A DNA stretch of 64,000 nt from Solimonas marina (GTDB lineage: Bacteria; Pseudomonadota; Gammaproteobacteria; Nevskiales; Nevskiaceae), in assembly GCF_012241385.1 (NCBI RefSeq), contig NZ_JAAVXB010000006.1:185560-249559 (forward strand), given 5' to 3'. Below the pieces are notes generated by a model. The model did no database searches, was not told where the DNA came from, and saw nothing but the letters and a program-made list of their open reading frames with translations. Shown one piece after another: positions 40,392 through 53,015 of this stretch (positions are counted from its first letter, which is position 1; every line of letters starts with the position of its first letter). Both the position numbers and the translations under genes were made by a program.

Positions 40392-40420
40392 CTTAGATGC
40401 TAAGCAGCGAGTCGTGTCAA
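40392..40420 (-). promoter_or_regulatory. candidate promoter for fimT-like gene
   Basis: Minus strand TTGACA, 17-base spacer, TCTAAG, about 60 bp upstream of the gene. The -35 is perfect and the -10 moderate. Confidence 0.5.
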
Positions 40421-40465
40421 AACCGTGCGCCAGTTCTCAGTTGACGGCGCCAACTGTGACGTAGA

Positions 40466-41419
40466 TCAAATCTGAACGGCGTTTTCGGGGCTCAGGGCAT
40501 GCGCAACCCGCGCCGCCGTGCCGGGCGCCAGAGTCAGGCCGATGCGGAAATGGCCGGTCGCCAGCAGCAAGCCCGACAGCCGCGGATGCGGGCCGAGCAG
40601 TGGCCCCTCGCCGGCCGGTCTCGGTCGCAGGCCCGCCCAATGCGCCACCACGCGACGAGCGTGAACCGCTGGCCACAACTGCGCCGCTCGCGCCAACAGC
40701 GACTGCCGGGCGGCGGCGGTCGGGGTCGTGTCGAAGCCGGCGTCCTCCAGCGTACTGCCGACCAGAATCTGGCCGTCGCGGCGCGGGATCAGATAGACGT
40801 CCTCGCCGATCAGCAGTCGCGTCAGCACCGGCTCGCCGGGCCCGAGCAACAGCATCTGCCCCTTGGCCGGCCCGACGCCGTCGGCTCCGAGCGGCGCGGA
40901 CCAAGCCCCGGCGGCGAGCACGGCCTGACGGCAGGCAATCTCCTTGTCGTCGGTGCGCACGCCGATCACTGTATCGCCGTCGAGCACCCAGCCCCTGGCG
41001 GCAGTTCGCTCGAAGATCGTCACGCCGCGGCGCCGCCGCAGCGTGCCTGCCAGCGCCTTGACCAGCCGCGGATTACGAACCTGCGCCATGCGCGGATAGT
41101 CGACCTGCGTGCCGTCGTCCTTGCGATAGCGCGCACCGCAGTCCCAGTACTCGGGGTCGATGCCGGACTCGGCGTGGAGCCGCGCGCACCACTGCGGGTA
41201 TAGCGCCAGACTCTCTGCGAGCAGATCGCGCACCGCCTCGGGAATGTGGTCAGGCGGCAGCGGCGTCAGCATGCCGCCGCCGGCCCACGATGCGGCACGG
41301 CCGAGCTCGTCGCGCTCGATGAGGCCGATACGGTGCCGACCGTCACGGCTCAGCGCTTCGGCGCAAGCCATGCCGATCACGCCGCCGCCGACAATGGCGA
41401 CATCGAAGGTTTCGCGCAC
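40466..41419 (-). CDS. thiO: glycine oxidase ThiO-like FAD-dependent oxidoreductase
   Basis: 317-aa member of the DAO family. N-terminal dinucleotide-binding motif VAIVGGGVIGMACAEAL; GRAASWAGGGMLTPL and the C-terminal WAGLRPRPAGEGPLLGPHPRLSGLLLATGHFRIGLTLAPGTA block match ThiO, which oxidises glycine to iminoglycine for thiamine thiazole synthesis. Other thi genes are not adjacent. It is the last gene of the murJ-to-thiO run of minus-strand genes, 35 bp after ispH. Confidence 0.9.
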   Translation of the reverse strand: MRETFDVAIVGGGVIGMACAEALSRDGRHRIGLIERDELGRAASWAGGGMLTPLPPDHIPEAVRDLLAESLALYPQWCARLHAESGIDPEYWDCGARYRKDDGTQVDYPRMAQVRNPRLVKALAGTLRRRRGVTIFERTAARGWVLDGDTVIGVRTDDKEIACRQAVLAAGAWSAPLGADGVGPAKGQMLLLGPGEPVLTRLLIGEDVYLIPRRDGQILVGSTLEDAGFDTTPTAAARQSLLARAAQLWPAVHARRVVAHWAGLRPRPAGEGPLLGPHPRLSGLLLATGHFRIGLTLAPGTAARVAHALSPENAVQI

Positions 41420-41454
41420 CGTCCGGCCCGCTCAGCGCACCCGTGCGGCGCCGC

Positions 41455-42414
41455 TCACGACGACACAGCCGGCTTGGTTGCGCGACGCAGCGCCGGTGGC
41501 AGCGAGAACACCACATGCTCCTCGCGCCCCTTCAGCTCGTTGACGCGCAGGCCACCGTAGGTTTTGAGCTTCTCGACGACATCGCGTACCAGCACTTCGG
41601 GCGCCGACGCGCCGGCGGTGACGCCGACACTGCGCTTGCCGTCCAGCCACGCCGGCTGGATGTCCTGCGCGCCGTCGATCAGATAGGCCGGCGTACCGCG
41701 GCTTTGCGCGAGCTCACGCAGGCGATTGGAATTCGAGCTGTTGCGCGAACCGACCACCAGCAGTACGTCGCAGCGGTCGGCCATCTCCTTGACCGCGTCC
41801 TGACGATTCTGCGTGGCGTAGCAGATGTCGTCCTTGCGCGGCCCATGTACGGCCGGAAAGCGTGCACGCAGCGCGTCGATGACGCGCGAGGTGTCGTCCA
41901 TCGACAGCGTCGTCTGCGTGACGAAGGCGATGCGCCCGGGCTGGCGGATCACCAGCGTGGCAACGTCCTCCGGCGTTTCGACGAGATGGATCGCGCCGCC
42001 GAACGACGGATCGAACTGGCCCATCGTGCCTTCGACTTCCGGATGCCCGGCGTGGCCGATCAGGACCACCTCGCGCCCCTCGCGCGAGTAGCGCTTGACC
42101 TCGATATGGACCTTGGTCACCAGCGGACAGGTCGCGTCGAAGACCGTCAGACCGCGCTTGTCGGCGGCTTCGCGTACCGCCTGCGAAACGCCGTGCGCGG
42201 AAAAGATGCAGGTCGCGCCAGCCGGAATCTCGTCGACTTCCTCGACGAACACCGCGCCCTTGGCGCGCAGGGTCTCGACGACGAAACGATTGTGTACGAC
42301 TTCATGGCGTACGTAGATCGGCGCCCCGAGCACCTCCAGCGCGCGCTCGACGATGTCGATCGCACGGTCGACCCCTGCACAGAAACCGCGAGGATTGGCG
42401 AGCAGGATGTCCAT
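41455..42414 (-). CDS. ispH: 4-hydroxy-3-methylbut-2-enyl diphosphate reductase
   Basis: Last enzyme of the MEP pathway, an iron-sulfur reductase that makes IPP and DMAPP. The 319-aa product begins [19 protein letters not shown] with the first cluster cysteine at residue 12; the second is in [12 protein letters not shown] and the third near the C-terminal [10 protein letters not shown] region's preceding [13 protein letters not shown] at 42435 overlaps the lspA stop and is an alternative start adding seven residues. ileS-lspA-ispH order is conserved in gammaproteobacteria. Confidence 0.96.
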   Translation of the reverse strand: MDILLANPRGFCAGVDRAIDIVERALEVLGAPIYVRHEVVHNRFVVETLRAKGAVFVEEVDEIPAGATCIFSAHGVSQAVREAADKRGLTVFDATCPLVTKVHIEVKRYSREGREVVLIGHAGHPEVEGTMGQFDPSFGGAIHLVETPEDVATLVIRQPGRIAFVTQTTLSMDDTSRVIDALRARFPAVHGPRKDDICYATQNRQDAVKEMADRCDVLLVVGSRNSSNSNRLRELAQSRGTPAYLIDGAQDIQPAWLDGKRSVGVTAGASAPEVLVRDVVEKLKTYGGLRVNELKGREEHVVFSLPPALRRATKPAVSS

Positions 42415-42431
42415 CGCGTCGGCCGCCGTAT

Positions 42432-42929
42432 TCAACCGGAGGCCTTTGCCGACTTGCGGCTGCGGAACATGTCGAGCACGGTATCCAGCACCAGCAGAAC
42501 GGCGCCGCAGGTGATCGCAGAATCGGCGACGTTGAACGCCGCGAAATGCCAGCTGCCGACGTAGAAGTCGACGAAGTCGACGACGTAGCCGCGCGTCACG
42601 CGGTCGATGACATTACCGAGCGCGCCGCCCATGATCAGCGACAGCGCCACCGCCACCATGTGCTGATCGCGCGGGTGACGGCGCAACCACAGCAGGATGG
42701 CGATGCTGACGCCGACGCCGAGCAGCACGAACAGCACCGGCGAAGCATTCGACATCATCGAGAACGCCGCGCCGGTGTTCTTCATGTAGGTCAGGTTGAG
42801 GTGCGGCAGCAGCGGCACCACCTCGTACCAGCCGATGTTGCGCACGACGAGTTGCTTGGCGATCTGGTCGAGCATGATCACCAGCGCCGTCGCCCACAGC
42901 CAGTAGACGTTTTTGTACTGAAAAGACAT
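42432..42929 (-). CDS. lspA: lipoprotein signal peptidase (signal peptidase II)
   Basis: Inner-membrane aspartyl protease of 165 aa that removes signal peptides from prolipoproteins. Four transmembrane helices; catalytic aspartates lie in [17 protein letters not shown] and [12 protein letters not shown]. The start ATG at 42929 is preferred over the adjacent TTG. Its substrates in this window would include BamE, the DUF885 protein and the OmpA-like lipoprotein. Confidence 0.97.
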   Translation of the reverse strand: MSFQYKNVYWLWATALVIMLDQIAKQLVVRNIGWYEVVPLLPHLNLTYMKNTGAAFSMMSNASPVLFVLLGVGVSIAILLWLRRHPRDQHMVAVALSLIMGGALGNVIDRVTRGYVVDFVDFYVGSWHFAAFNVADSAITCGAVLLVLDTVLDMFRSRKSAKASG

Positions 42930-42936
42930 CAAACCC

Positions 42937-43331
42937 TCACAAACCGGTCGAGCGCGACCAGAGTACCGCAGTCCAGCCCCAGACGAGATAGACCGCCCAG
43001 ACCAGCAACGGCGTCAGCAGTCCGAGGCGCAGGCCGCCCCAGCCCAGACCATCGTGGAACGGGTAGATCCAGAGCAACAGGAGCAGCGTCGGCGCCAGGC
43101 TCAGCAGAATGCCGCGCACGAACGGGCCACGCGACAGCGGCACCAACAACTGCAGTCCCCAGAGCCCACCGATCACCAGGCGCGGGTACAGCCAGTTGAA
43201 CGTCAACACCGGCGCGATGCCGACGTGCAGCTTTGCCGTCACACCGAAATGCCCCGCCGCCCAGAGTGCGACCGACGACACCAGCGCCGCGACCGTGCCG
43301 GCGGCGTACGCCAGCGACAACGAACGCATAT

Positions 43332-43335
<4 letters not shown>
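42937..43335 (-). CDS. small membrane protein of unknown function inserted between ileS and lspA
   Basis: 132-aa product with about four hydrophobic helices (LAYAAGTVAALVSSVALWAAG; NWLYPRLVIGGLWGLQLLV; GILLSLAPTLLLLLWIY; LGLLTPLLVWAVYLVWGW). The ATG overlaps the ileS stop (ATGA), so it is translationally coupled, and lspA follows within a few bases. This start removes the long arginine-rich extension, which is out of the real frame of ileS and implausible. I do not recognise the family with certainty; related short membrane proteins occur in several proteobacteria. Confidence 0.7.
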
Positions 43336-46154
<2,819 letters not shown>

Positions 46155-46229
46155 GGTCGGGAACGCCTGTCGGCCGGCCGCATCGGACCGGCGAAAATGT
46201 GCGGGGGCATCAAGCTTTTTACCAAGCCC

Positions 46230-47171
46230 TCAATTATCGGGCGCCACGCCCAAAAAGGCCATTGCGTCGGCCTTGTCGCGGTGCATCTGCGCCTGCAGCG
46301 CCTCCAGCGTCTCGAAGCGTTCCTCGGCGCGCTGATAGCGGCGGAACTCGACGCTGACGGTCTTGCCGTAGAGGTCGCCGGGCGGGTCGAAGAAATGCGT
46401 CTCCAGCAGGCAGCGCGTCAGCCCCAGCGTCGGTCGCACGCCCAGCGCCGCGACGCCCGGCCACTCGCGGTCCGAGCCGTCAATGCGCGCAACGACCGCG
46501 TAGATGCCGAGCCGCAGCACCGGCTGGCGGCGGAAATTGACGTTGGCGGTCGGCATGTCCAGCGTCCGCCCGAGCTGCAAGCCCCGCTGCACACGGCCGA
46601 CGATGCGATACGACCGTCCGAGTATCTGCGCGGCCTGTGCGAAGTCCGGCAGCGCCAGCGCCTCGCGCAGCGCCGTCGAGCTGCAGCGCAGACCGTCGGC
46701 CAGCACGCTGTCGACCGCTTCGACGACATAGCCGTAGCGCGGCGCCTCGGCGCGCAGCAGCGCCATGTCACCGCTGCGCCGCGCACCGAAGCTGAAATCG
46801 TCGCCGACCACGATCGCCCTCGCCTGCAGCCGCTCATGCAACGCCTCGGCGATGAACGCATGACCGTCGAGCGCGCAAAACGGCGGCGCAAAGCGCTGGA
46901 TGACCACCGCGTCGACGCCGGCATCGGCGAAGTCGGCAAGCTTGGTGCGCAGGTTGCTGACGCGCAGCGGCGCGGTCTGCGGCGCGAAGTACTCGCGCGG
47001 CGTCGGCTCGAAGCACATCACCGTCAGCGGCAGGCCCAGCCGCCGCGCGTGCTCGCGAGCCCTGGCGATCAGCGCCTGATGGCCGCGATGCACGCCGTCG
47101 AAATTGCCGATCGTCAGCGCGCAGCCGCGCCAATCGCGCGGCAGATTGTGCAATCCGCGGACGACTCTCAT
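46230..47171 (-). CDS. ribF: bifunctional riboflavin kinase / FAD synthetase
   Basis: Makes FMN from riboflavin and FAD from FMN. The 313-aa product begins MRVVRGLHNLPRDWRGCALTIGNFDGVHRGHQALI, with the adenylyltransferase HxGH-like HRGH in the first domain and the kinase domain (MPTANVNF, YGKTVSVEF, RRYQRAEERFETLEAL) C-terminal. The ATG overlaps the murJ stop by 4 bp. The upstream in-frame extension lies inside murJ and is not coding. murJ-ribF-ileS order is conserved. Confidence 0.96.
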   Translation of the reverse strand: MRVVRGLHNLPRDWRGCALTIGNFDGVHRGHQALIARAREHARRLGLPLTVMCFEPTPREYFAPQTAPLRVSNLRTKLADFADAGVDAVVIQRFAPPFCALDGHAFIAEALHERLQARAIVVGDDFSFGARRSGDMALLRAEAPRYGYVVEAVDSVLADGLRCSSTALREALALPDFAQAAQILGRSYRIVGRVQRGLQLGRTLDMPTANVNFRRQPVLRLGIYAVVARIDGSDREWPGVAALGVRPTLGLTRCLLETHFFDPPGDLYGKTVSVEFRRYQRAEERFETLEALQAQMHRDKADAMAFLGVAPDN

Positions 47172-48724
47172 GACATGACCTGCCCGCGCCGGAATTGCCC
47201 CGGCCGCATGCCGCACAGCGCCAGCACCGCGAAGTAGACGACGATGCCGGCAACGATCACCAGCATCGCGCGCAGGCCACGTGTCAGCGCATCCGCCGCC
47301 ATCCAGTCCGCCAGATGCCCGACACCGTAGAACACGACCAGCGCCAGCGCCGCACAGGCCAGCAGGATGCGCAGCGCGAACACGCCCCAGCCGGCGCCCG
47401 GTCGGTAGATGCCGTCGCGACGCAGACGGCGCAGCAGCAGCATGGCGTTGACCCAGGCGGTCAGCGACGTCGACGCCGCGAGGCCCACGTGCGCGGCGGC
47501 GATGTGGTAGTGCAGCGCCAGCGCGAACAGCACCAGACTCGCCGCCATGCCGATACAAAGGCCGATGATCGCGAAGCGCATCGGCGTCTTGGTTTCCTGC
47601 CGCGCGTAGAAGCCGGGCGTCAGCACCTTGATCAGCGAAAAGCCGATGAAGCCGACGCCGTAGGCCCAAAGCGCATACGTCGTCATTGCCACATCTTCGG
47701 CGGCAAAGCGGCCGTGGCCGTAGACCGTCGCCACCAGCGGCCCGGCGAACAGAATCATGCCGACCGCCGCCGGCAGACCGATCACCAGCATCAGCCGCAG
47801 CCCCCAGTCCAGGGTCGCCGAAAAGTGCTCGGCCGACTGGGTGGCGTGCTGCGCCGCCAGCGTCGGCAGGATCGCCGTGCCGATGGCGATACTGAAGATG
47901 CCGAGCGGAAATTCCATCAGGCGGTTGGCGTAGTAGAGCCAGCTGACCGGACCATCGCCCAGATGCGTCGACAGATTCGAATTCAGCAGCAGGCTGACCT
48001 GGGCGATCGACGAACCGAGCATCACCGGCAGCATCAGGCCGACGATGCGCCGCACGCGCGCATCACGCCAGCCCCAGCGCGGCAGCGGCAACAGGCGCAG
48101 CTTCAGCAGCGACGGGAACTGGAAGAGAAACTGCAGGACGCCGGCGACGAACACCGCCCACGCCAGCGCGTGGACCGAGCCCGAATCGACGAACGCCGAG
48201 GCGATCAGGCAGACGTTGAGAATGACCGGTGTGAACGCCGGCACCGCGAAATTGCCGTACGCATTGAGGATGCCGCCGGCCATCGAGGTCAGCGAGATGA
48301 ACATCAGATACGGAAAGGTCCAGCGCAGCAGACCGGCAGCCAGCGTCGCCTTGTCCGGGTCGGCATGAAAGCCGGACGCGAACGCCCAGACCAGCAGCGG
48401 CGCCCCGACGCAACCGATGATGGTGATCACCGACAGCACGCCGCCCAGCGTCCCCATCGTCACCGACACCAGATCGCGCGCGTCGTCGTGCGTCTGCGTG
48501 GTCTTGGTCTCGGTGAAGACCGGCACGAAGGCCTGAGAGAATGCGCCCTCGGCGAACATGCGGCGGCCGAAGTTCGGAATCATCAGCGCCACGAGAAAGG
48601 CATCCATGCCAGCGCCGGCACCGAATGCGGCCGCCAGCATGATCTCGCGCACGAAGCCGAGGATGCGCGACAGCAGCGTCATCACGGCAATGACGCCGGA
48701 GGCTCGGAACAGGGATTTCGACAT
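47168..48724 (-). CDS. murJ: lipid II flippase MurJ
   Basis: MOP-superfamily flippase of 518 aa with about 14 transmembrane helices that moves lipid II across the inner membrane for peptidoglycan synthesis. It starts MSKSLFRASGVIAVMTLLSRILGFVREIMLAAAFGAGAGMDAF, with the conserved RILGFVRE and MDAF motifs; RMFAEGAFSQAFVPVF follows. The longer in-frame N-terminus (from 48823) is not family-like. It is divergent from rpsT, the arrangement seen in E. coli relatives. Confidence 0.96.
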   Translation of the reverse strand: MSKSLFRASGVIAVMTLLSRILGFVREIMLAAAFGAGAGMDAFLVALMIPNFGRRMFAEGAFSQAFVPVFTETKTTQTHDDARDLVSVTMGTLGGVLSVITIIGCVGAPLLVWAFASGFHADPDKATLAAGLLRWTFPYLMFISLTSMAGGILNAYGNFAVPAFTPVILNVCLIASAFVDSGSVHALAWAVFVAGVLQFLFQFPSLLKLRLLPLPRWGWRDARVRRIVGLMLPVMLGSSIAQVSLLLNSNLSTHLGDGPVSWLYYANRLMEFPLGIFSIAIGTAILPTLAAQHATQSAEHFSATLDWGLRLMLVIGLPAAVGMILFAGPLVATVYGHGRFAAEDVAMTTYALWAYGVGFIGFSLIKVLTPGFYARQETKTPMRFAIIGLCIGMAASLVLFALALHYHIAAAHVGLAASTSLTAWVNAMLLLRRLRRDGIYRPGAGWGVFALRILLACAALALVVFYGVGHLADWMAADALTRGLRAMLVIVAGIVVYFAVLALCGMRPGQFRRGQVMS

Positions 48725-48828
48725 AGCCGCAAAGTGTAACGGCTCAGGCTGCGTTTCGGCGGGCGAAAGGTCAGCTATTTCAGTCGTTTCGGGAGCGGCG
48801 CCCACCCCCTTGACGATGTGCATTTCTA

Positions 48829-48857
48829 TTGACAGCGAGGGTGGGCTTACCCATAAT
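48829..48857 (+). promoter_or_regulatory. sigma-70 promoter of rpsT
   Basis: TTGACA, 17-base spacer, CATAAT: a near-consensus promoter whose -10 ends 43 bp before the rpsT start codon. Confidence 0.85.
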
Positions 48858-48900
48858 CCGCGGCCTTTCGAAAGAGCCTTAGTTTTTCAGGAGTTTCACC

Positions 48901-49164
48901 TTGGCCAACATTGCCAGCGCGAAGAAGCGCGCCCGCCAGTCCGAGAAGCGCCGCAGCCGCAACGTCGCGCAGCGTTCGATGATCCGCACCTTCATCAAGA
49001 AGGTTGTGAAGGCCATCGAAGCCAACGATAAGGCTGCCGCGCAGACCGCCTATGCCGAAATGGTTCCGGTCGTCGATCGCTATGCGACGAAGGGCCAGAT
49101 CCACAAGAACAAGGCAGCGCGCCACAAGTCGCGTCTCGCCGCCAAGATCAGCGCCCTGGCCTGA
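48901..49164 (+). CDS. rpsT: 30S ribosomal protein S20
   Basis: Basic primary 16S-rRNA-binding protein of 87 aa ([41 protein letters not shown]), two to three long helices. The start codon is TTG with AGGAG seven bases upstream. E. coli rpsT also starts with the rare UUG, which is part of its translational autoregulation, so the same control is likely here. Divergent from murJ. Confidence 0.98.
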   Translation: MANIASAKKRARQSEKRRSRNVAQRSMIRTFIKKVVKAIEANDKAAAQTAYAEMVPVVDRYATKGQIHKNKAARHKSRLAAKISALA

Positions 49165-49181
49165 TCTTTCAGCGGTTTGTG

Positions 49182-49210
49182 AAAAAGCCCCCGCACTGCG
49201 GGGGCTTTTT
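49182..49210. terminator. bidirectional terminator between rpsT and the PLP enzyme gene
   Basis: Perfect 13-bp stem AAAAAGCCCCCGC / GCGGGGGCTTTTT with an ACT loop. A and T runs on both sides make it work for rpsT and for the convergent gene on the other strand. Confidence 0.92.
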
Positions 49211-49239
49211 CGTGCGCGCCAGGTTCAGTACTGCCTGAT

Positions 49240-50358
49240 TCAGGCGTAAATGCACTCCGGCGGCGCGCCGGGGCCGTCGGCGACCCGCGCAAATGCCCAG
49301 TAGGGCTTGAGCGCATCCGGCACTTGCGACAGCGGTGTGCGCACCACACCGGGTGGCAAGGCGGTGGCGCTGAATGTGTGCCAGTACAGGGCCGGCCCCG
49401 GATTGAGCGCCGCGTCACGGTCGGCAAACAGGCACGCCAAGGCCTTGCCGCTATAGGCGCTGTCACTGCGCGCGCCGGTCGCCTCGGTGAAGCGCGTCAT
49501 CGCCGCCTTCACGGTCGGCGTGGCCAGCGCGTATTCGCCGCCGTAGAACTTGGTCCGTACCGAAACGCGCGACATCAGAAAATCGGTCTGTGGCAGGCGG
49601 ATACCATGCCGGCGCAGCAGACGCGCCAGGCGATCGATCAGACGGCCCAGCGCGTCGCGCCCCGCGTGGCGGTCGCTGACGACCTGCACCGCCTCGATCC
49701 GCGTCGGCAAACCGGCCAATGCCAACCCCACGCACAAGCCGGCAACCGTGCCCATGCTGCTGAACGGCACGTATAGCGCCGCCGGGCACGGCAGCAGCCC
49801 GCCTTCGATCTGCGACTGCAGCTCGAAGGCCGCGGCGACGAACCCGAGCGCCCCCAGAGCATTCGACCCACCGGGCGGAATCCAGTACGGCAGGCGCCCG
49901 CCGGCCAGACTGCGAACCGCCCGCCCCGCCGCCGCCATGACGATGCCACTATCGGCGTCGCGTAAAAACAGGTCGGTACCGCAATGCAGTGAAATCGACA
50001 GATTGTCGGCCACGTAAACCGCAGGGCGCTGCGGCAGCAGCCCGCCCTGGACCTGCAAACCCAGCTTGCGCGCATGCCAGGACGTCGCCGCGACGAAGTT
50101 GGAGCCGGCATAGCCGAACACCGTCAACGTCCGCCGACCGCGCGCCAGCGCGTCGGCGAGCAGATAGTCGAGTTTGCGAATCTTGTTGCCGCCGTAGTCG
50201 GTGGCGGTGAGGTCATCGCGTTTCAGATAGACATCCGGCAAACCGGCCAAAGGCTCGATCGGCGTCGGCCCACTGACGAGTCCGGCGCGCGGCAGGGACG
50301 CCAGTGATGGCAGCGCATCGACGAGCAAATCAGGGCCGGCAGAGGTCTTGGCAAGCAT
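49240..50358 (-). CDS. PLP-dependent enzyme, ACC deaminase / D-cysteine desulfhydrase family
   Basis: 372-aa fold type II PLP enzyme. The PLP-lysine motif is in YLKRDDLTATDYGGNKIRKLDYLL (Lys in GGNKIRKL), and a phosphate-binding loop IPPGGSNALGALGF follows; near the C-terminus SAYSGKALACL corresponds to the family's conserved serine/tyrosine region. Members break down D-cysteine or ACC to pyruvate or oxo-acids and ammonia. Which substrate applies is not decided by the motifs seen. Stand-alone gene, convergent with rpsT. Confidence 0.8.
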   Translation of the reverse strand: MLAKTSAGPDLLVDALPSLASLPRAGLVSGPTPIEPLAGLPDVYLKRDDLTATDYGGNKIRKLDYLLADALARGRRTLTVFGYAGSNFVAATSWHARKLGLQVQGGLLPQRPAVYVADNLSISLHCGTDLFLRDADSGIVMAAAGRAVRSLAGGRLPYWIPPGGSNALGALGFVAAAFELQSQIEGGLLPCPAALYVPFSSMGTVAGLCVGLALAGLPTRIEAVQVVSDRHAGRDALGRLIDRLARLLRRHGIRLPQTDFLMSRVSVRTKFYGGEYALATPTVKAAMTRFTEATGARSDSAYSGKALACLFADRDAALNPGPALYWHTFSATALPPGVVRTPLSQVPDALKPYWAFARVADGPGAPPECIYA

Positions 50359-50454
50359 GTGTCAGACTCTGCGCTGCGCCCTGCCCCGTCGCTTGACATT
50401 TAGCGACGACGAATCGTCCGCCAATTTCGCCACTGCACGTCAGAAATTTCCCGC

Positions 50455-50658
50455 ATGGATACCGAATTACTGCTATGGGGCTTGCTGTTCAGCTCGATCG
50501 GACTCGGCTTCTTCATCTACGGCAAGAAGCAGCAGCGACTTGTGCCGTTGCTCTGCGGCCTGGTGCTGATGGTCTATCCGTATTTCATCTCCAGCGCCGT
50601 CGCGCTCGTGGCCATCGGCGTCGCGCTCTGCGCGATTCCGTATTTCTATCGCCCCTGA
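50455..50658 (+). CDS. small two-helix membrane protein
   Basis: 67 aa, almost entirely two hydrophobic segments (LLLWGLLFSSIGLGFFIYG and LCGLVLMVYPYFISSAVALVAIGVALCAIPYF) joined by KKQQRLVP. ATG at 50455; no strong Shine-Dalgarno. The composition and conserved-looking GLGFFIYGKKQ pattern are like a small widespread proteobacterial membrane protein of unknown function. It is followed by the RDD gene on the same strand. Confidence 0.7.
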   Translation: MDTELLLWGLLFSSIGLGFFIYGKKQQRLVPLLCGLVLMVYPYFISSAVALVAIGVALCAIPYFYRP

Positions 50659-50739
50659 CAGATGATCTGAGTGATCGCCCGCTGGCAGCTGCAGCGCGCC
50701 GCTGCCAAGCTGCGCCGCGCCGCCCCTCCGTGAACGACC

Positions 50740-51363
50740 ATGAGTGACCATCAGAAAAACGCTTTCGTCACCCACACGCTGGACCGCACGCGCAGCCTCG
50801 AAGGCGTGCCACTGGCCAGTTTTCGGCGGCGCACCATCGCCTGGAGCATCGACTTTCTGCTGCTCGCCACGGTGTCAGGCGCCGCATGGATACAGTCGAT
50901 CACCGCGCTGTTCAACGAGCATGGCGACGCCGCTGCGCAAGCCGAGAGTGGATTCAGTCCGTTCCACAGCTTCGGCAGCCTGCTGCTGGTCGTCCTCTAC
51001 TTCGGCCTGGCGACGTACTGGGGCCACGGCAAGACGCTGGGCAAGAAACTGATGGGCATTCGCGTCATCTCGCTGGTCGGCGAGCGCCTGACGCTGTGGC
51101 AGTGCATCGAACGAGGCCTGGGCTACGGCGCTTCCGCGCTCGAAGCCGGCTTCGGCTTCTGGCAGTACTTCATTCACCACAATCGGCAGACGGTGCACGA
51201 CCGTATTGCCGAGACCATCGTGGTGCGCGACACCGCGCTGGATCCGCGAACCCTGCATCCACGCCAACGCGCCGCGTTGCAGGCCTCCGGCGTGCAACTG
51301 GAACCGGACGAGCCGCCATCACCCGCCGTCATCGCGGCGACCCAGGACGCCGATACGATCTGA
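50740..51363 (+). CDS. RDD family membrane protein
   Basis: 207 aa. The RDD domain starts FRRRTIAWSIDFLLLATVSGAAW, with the characteristic Arg and Asp in the first helix, and has further helices at SLLLVVLYFGLATYWGHGKTLGKKLMGIRVIS, with the usual GK.LGK...GIRV loop. The C-terminal tail is soluble and proline-rich. RDD proteins are implicated in transport of ions or small solutes, but the role of this subgroup is unknown. Convergent with the amino-acid permease. Confidence 0.85.
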   Translation: MSDHQKNAFVTHTLDRTRSLEGVPLASFRRRTIAWSIDFLLLATVSGAAWIQSITALFNEHGDAAAQAESGFSPFHSFGSLLLVVLYFGLATYWGHGKTLGKKLMGIRVISLVGERLTLWQCIERGLGYGASALEAGFGFWQYFIHHNRQTVHDRIAETIVVRDTALDPRTLHPRQRAALQASGVQLEPDEPPSPAVIAATQDADTI

Positions 51364-51383
51364 ATCGGCGCGGCACAGCGGGA

Positions 51384-52799
51384 TCAGCTCGGCGCCAACG
51401 CGCTGCGATGGCGCGCCCAAAACAGGTAGATCAGCAAGCCGAGCGCGTTCCAGATCAGGAAGAAGTGCAAGGTTTCGGCCGGCAGGCTGCTGAATAGATA
51501 CAGGCAGCCGACGATGGCCACGGTGCCAATCAGCGGCCACCACGGCGTGCGGAAACGTCGTTGTCGCTGCGGTTCGCGTATGCGCAGGATCATCATCGAC
51601 GCGGCAGTGGCGATGAAGGCGCACAGCGTGCCGGCATTGGCCAGCGCAACGATGCGCGACAGCGGCATGAAGCCGGCGAGCGTCGCCGCGATCACGCCGG
51701 TCAACAGCGTTACCGCGACCGGCACACCGCGCTTTGCGCTGACCGCCGCCAGGCGCTGCGGCAGCAGGCCGTCGCGCGCCATCGCGAAGAACACGCGGCT
51801 CTGGCCGTACATGAAGACCATGATCACGGTCGGCAACGCCACCACCGCCGCGCCACCGATCAGCGCCGCGGCCTTCGGGTGGTCGAGCAAGCGCAGGATT
51901 TGCGCGAGCGGTTCGGCACTTTTGGCAAAGCTCGCGACCGGCTGTGCGCCGATCGCGCTGGCCGCGACGGCCATGTAGATCAGCACGCAGATCAGCATCG
52001 AGCCGACGATGCCGATGGTCAGATCGCGGCCGGGATTCCTGGCTTCCTCCGATGCCGTCGAAATCGCGTCAAAGCCGTAGAACGCGAAGAAGATGATCGA
52101 CGCCGCGGCCATCACGCCCATCTTCACGCCGTCGACCTCATGTGCGGCAAACCCATGCGGCATGAACGGCGAGAAGTGCGCGGCATCGAAGGCCGGCGCA
52201 CAAAACGCGACAAAGCCGGCCAGCGCAACGATCTTGACGATCACCAGCACCAGATTGACGCGCGCACTCTCACGCGTGCCGAGCATCAGCAGCGCTGCCA
52301 CCGCCAGAGCGATGAAGATGGCCGGCAGGTCGATGACGCCACCCGCGCCGGGCGCGTGCATCAGCGCCTCCGGAATCGGCAATTGCGCCTGGTGGATCAG
52401 GCCCGACGCATAGCCGCCCCAACCGACTGCGACCACCGAACAGACCAGCGTGTATTCGAGGATCAGGCTCCAGCCGACGATCCACGCCCAGCCCTCGCCG
52501 ATCACCGCGTAGCTATAGGTGTAGGCGCTGCCGGCAACCGGGATCATCGTTGCCATTTCGGCGTAGGCCAGCGCCGCGCAGGCGCAGACCGCGCCGGCGA
52601 TCAGGAACGACAGCATCGCCGCCGGCCCGGCCAGCGCCGCGGCCTCGCCGGTCAGCGTGTAGATGCCGGTGCCGACGATGCCGCCGACGCCGAGCGCGAC
52701 CAGATGCGGCCAACCGAGGCTGCGGCGCAGTTGCGCGCGCTGCGCGCCATGGGCCGCGGTCGCATCGTCGATGCCGCGGCGGCGATTCCAGAATGACAT
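51384..52799 (-). CDS. amino-acid permease, APC superfamily (CAT-like)
   Basis: 471-aa inner-membrane transporter with about twelve helices. The APC signature is at the first helix (GVGGIVGTGIYTLTGEAAALAGPAAMLSFLIAGAVCACAALAYAEMA); FFAFYGFDAISTASEEARNPGRDLTIGI and ARDGLLPQRLAAVSAKRGVPVAVTLLTG are typical of the cationic-amino-acid-transporter-like bacterial permeases. Substrate is not fixed by sequence. It stands beside putA on the same strand, but a hairpin lies between them. Confidence 0.9.
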   Translation of the reverse strand: MSFWNRRRGIDDATAAHGAQRAQLRRSLGWPHLVALGVGGIVGTGIYTLTGEAAALAGPAAMLSFLIAGAVCACAALAYAEMATMIPVAGSAYTYSYAVIGEGWAWIVGWSLILEYTLVCSVVAVGWGGYASGLIHQAQLPIPEALMHAPGAGGVIDLPAIFIALAVAALLMLGTRESARVNLVLVIVKIVALAGFVAFCAPAFDAAHFSPFMPHGFAAHEVDGVKMGVMAAASIIFFAFYGFDAISTASEEARNPGRDLTIGIVGSMLICVLIYMAVAASAIGAQPVASFAKSAEPLAQILRLLDHPKAAALIGGAAVVALPTVIMVFMYGQSRVFFAMARDGLLPQRLAAVSAKRGVPVAVTLLTGVIAATLAGFMPLSRIVALANAGTLCAFIATAASMMILRIREPQRQRRFRTPWWPLIGTVAIVGCLYLFSSLPAETLHFFLIWNALGLLIYLFWARHRSALAPS

Positions 52800-52943
52800 G
52801 AGGCTCCCTTGTTCTGCCCCGATTGTGCCGGCTCGACGCCGAGCGCGCGCGGCGGGAAACCCCTAGACCGCGCGCGTGCCTCGATACGCCGCGCTGCGCG
52901 CAGCACTCGGCATGAACGGAGCCGCCACGCCTTTTGCCGTTCG

Positions 52944-52977
52944 CCCCGCGTGATCGCGCAGCGATCGTATCGCGGGG
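52944..52977 (-). terminator. hairpin after putA
   Basis: Stem CCCCGCG / CGCGGGG enclosing a second stem GATCGC / GCGATC with a GCA loop, directly downstream of putA. No strong T run. It may end the putA message before the permease gene. Confidence 0.5.
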
Positions 52978-53015
52978 TTGCTGCACGCGCGGTGAGGGCT
53001 GGAATCGTGCCCTGC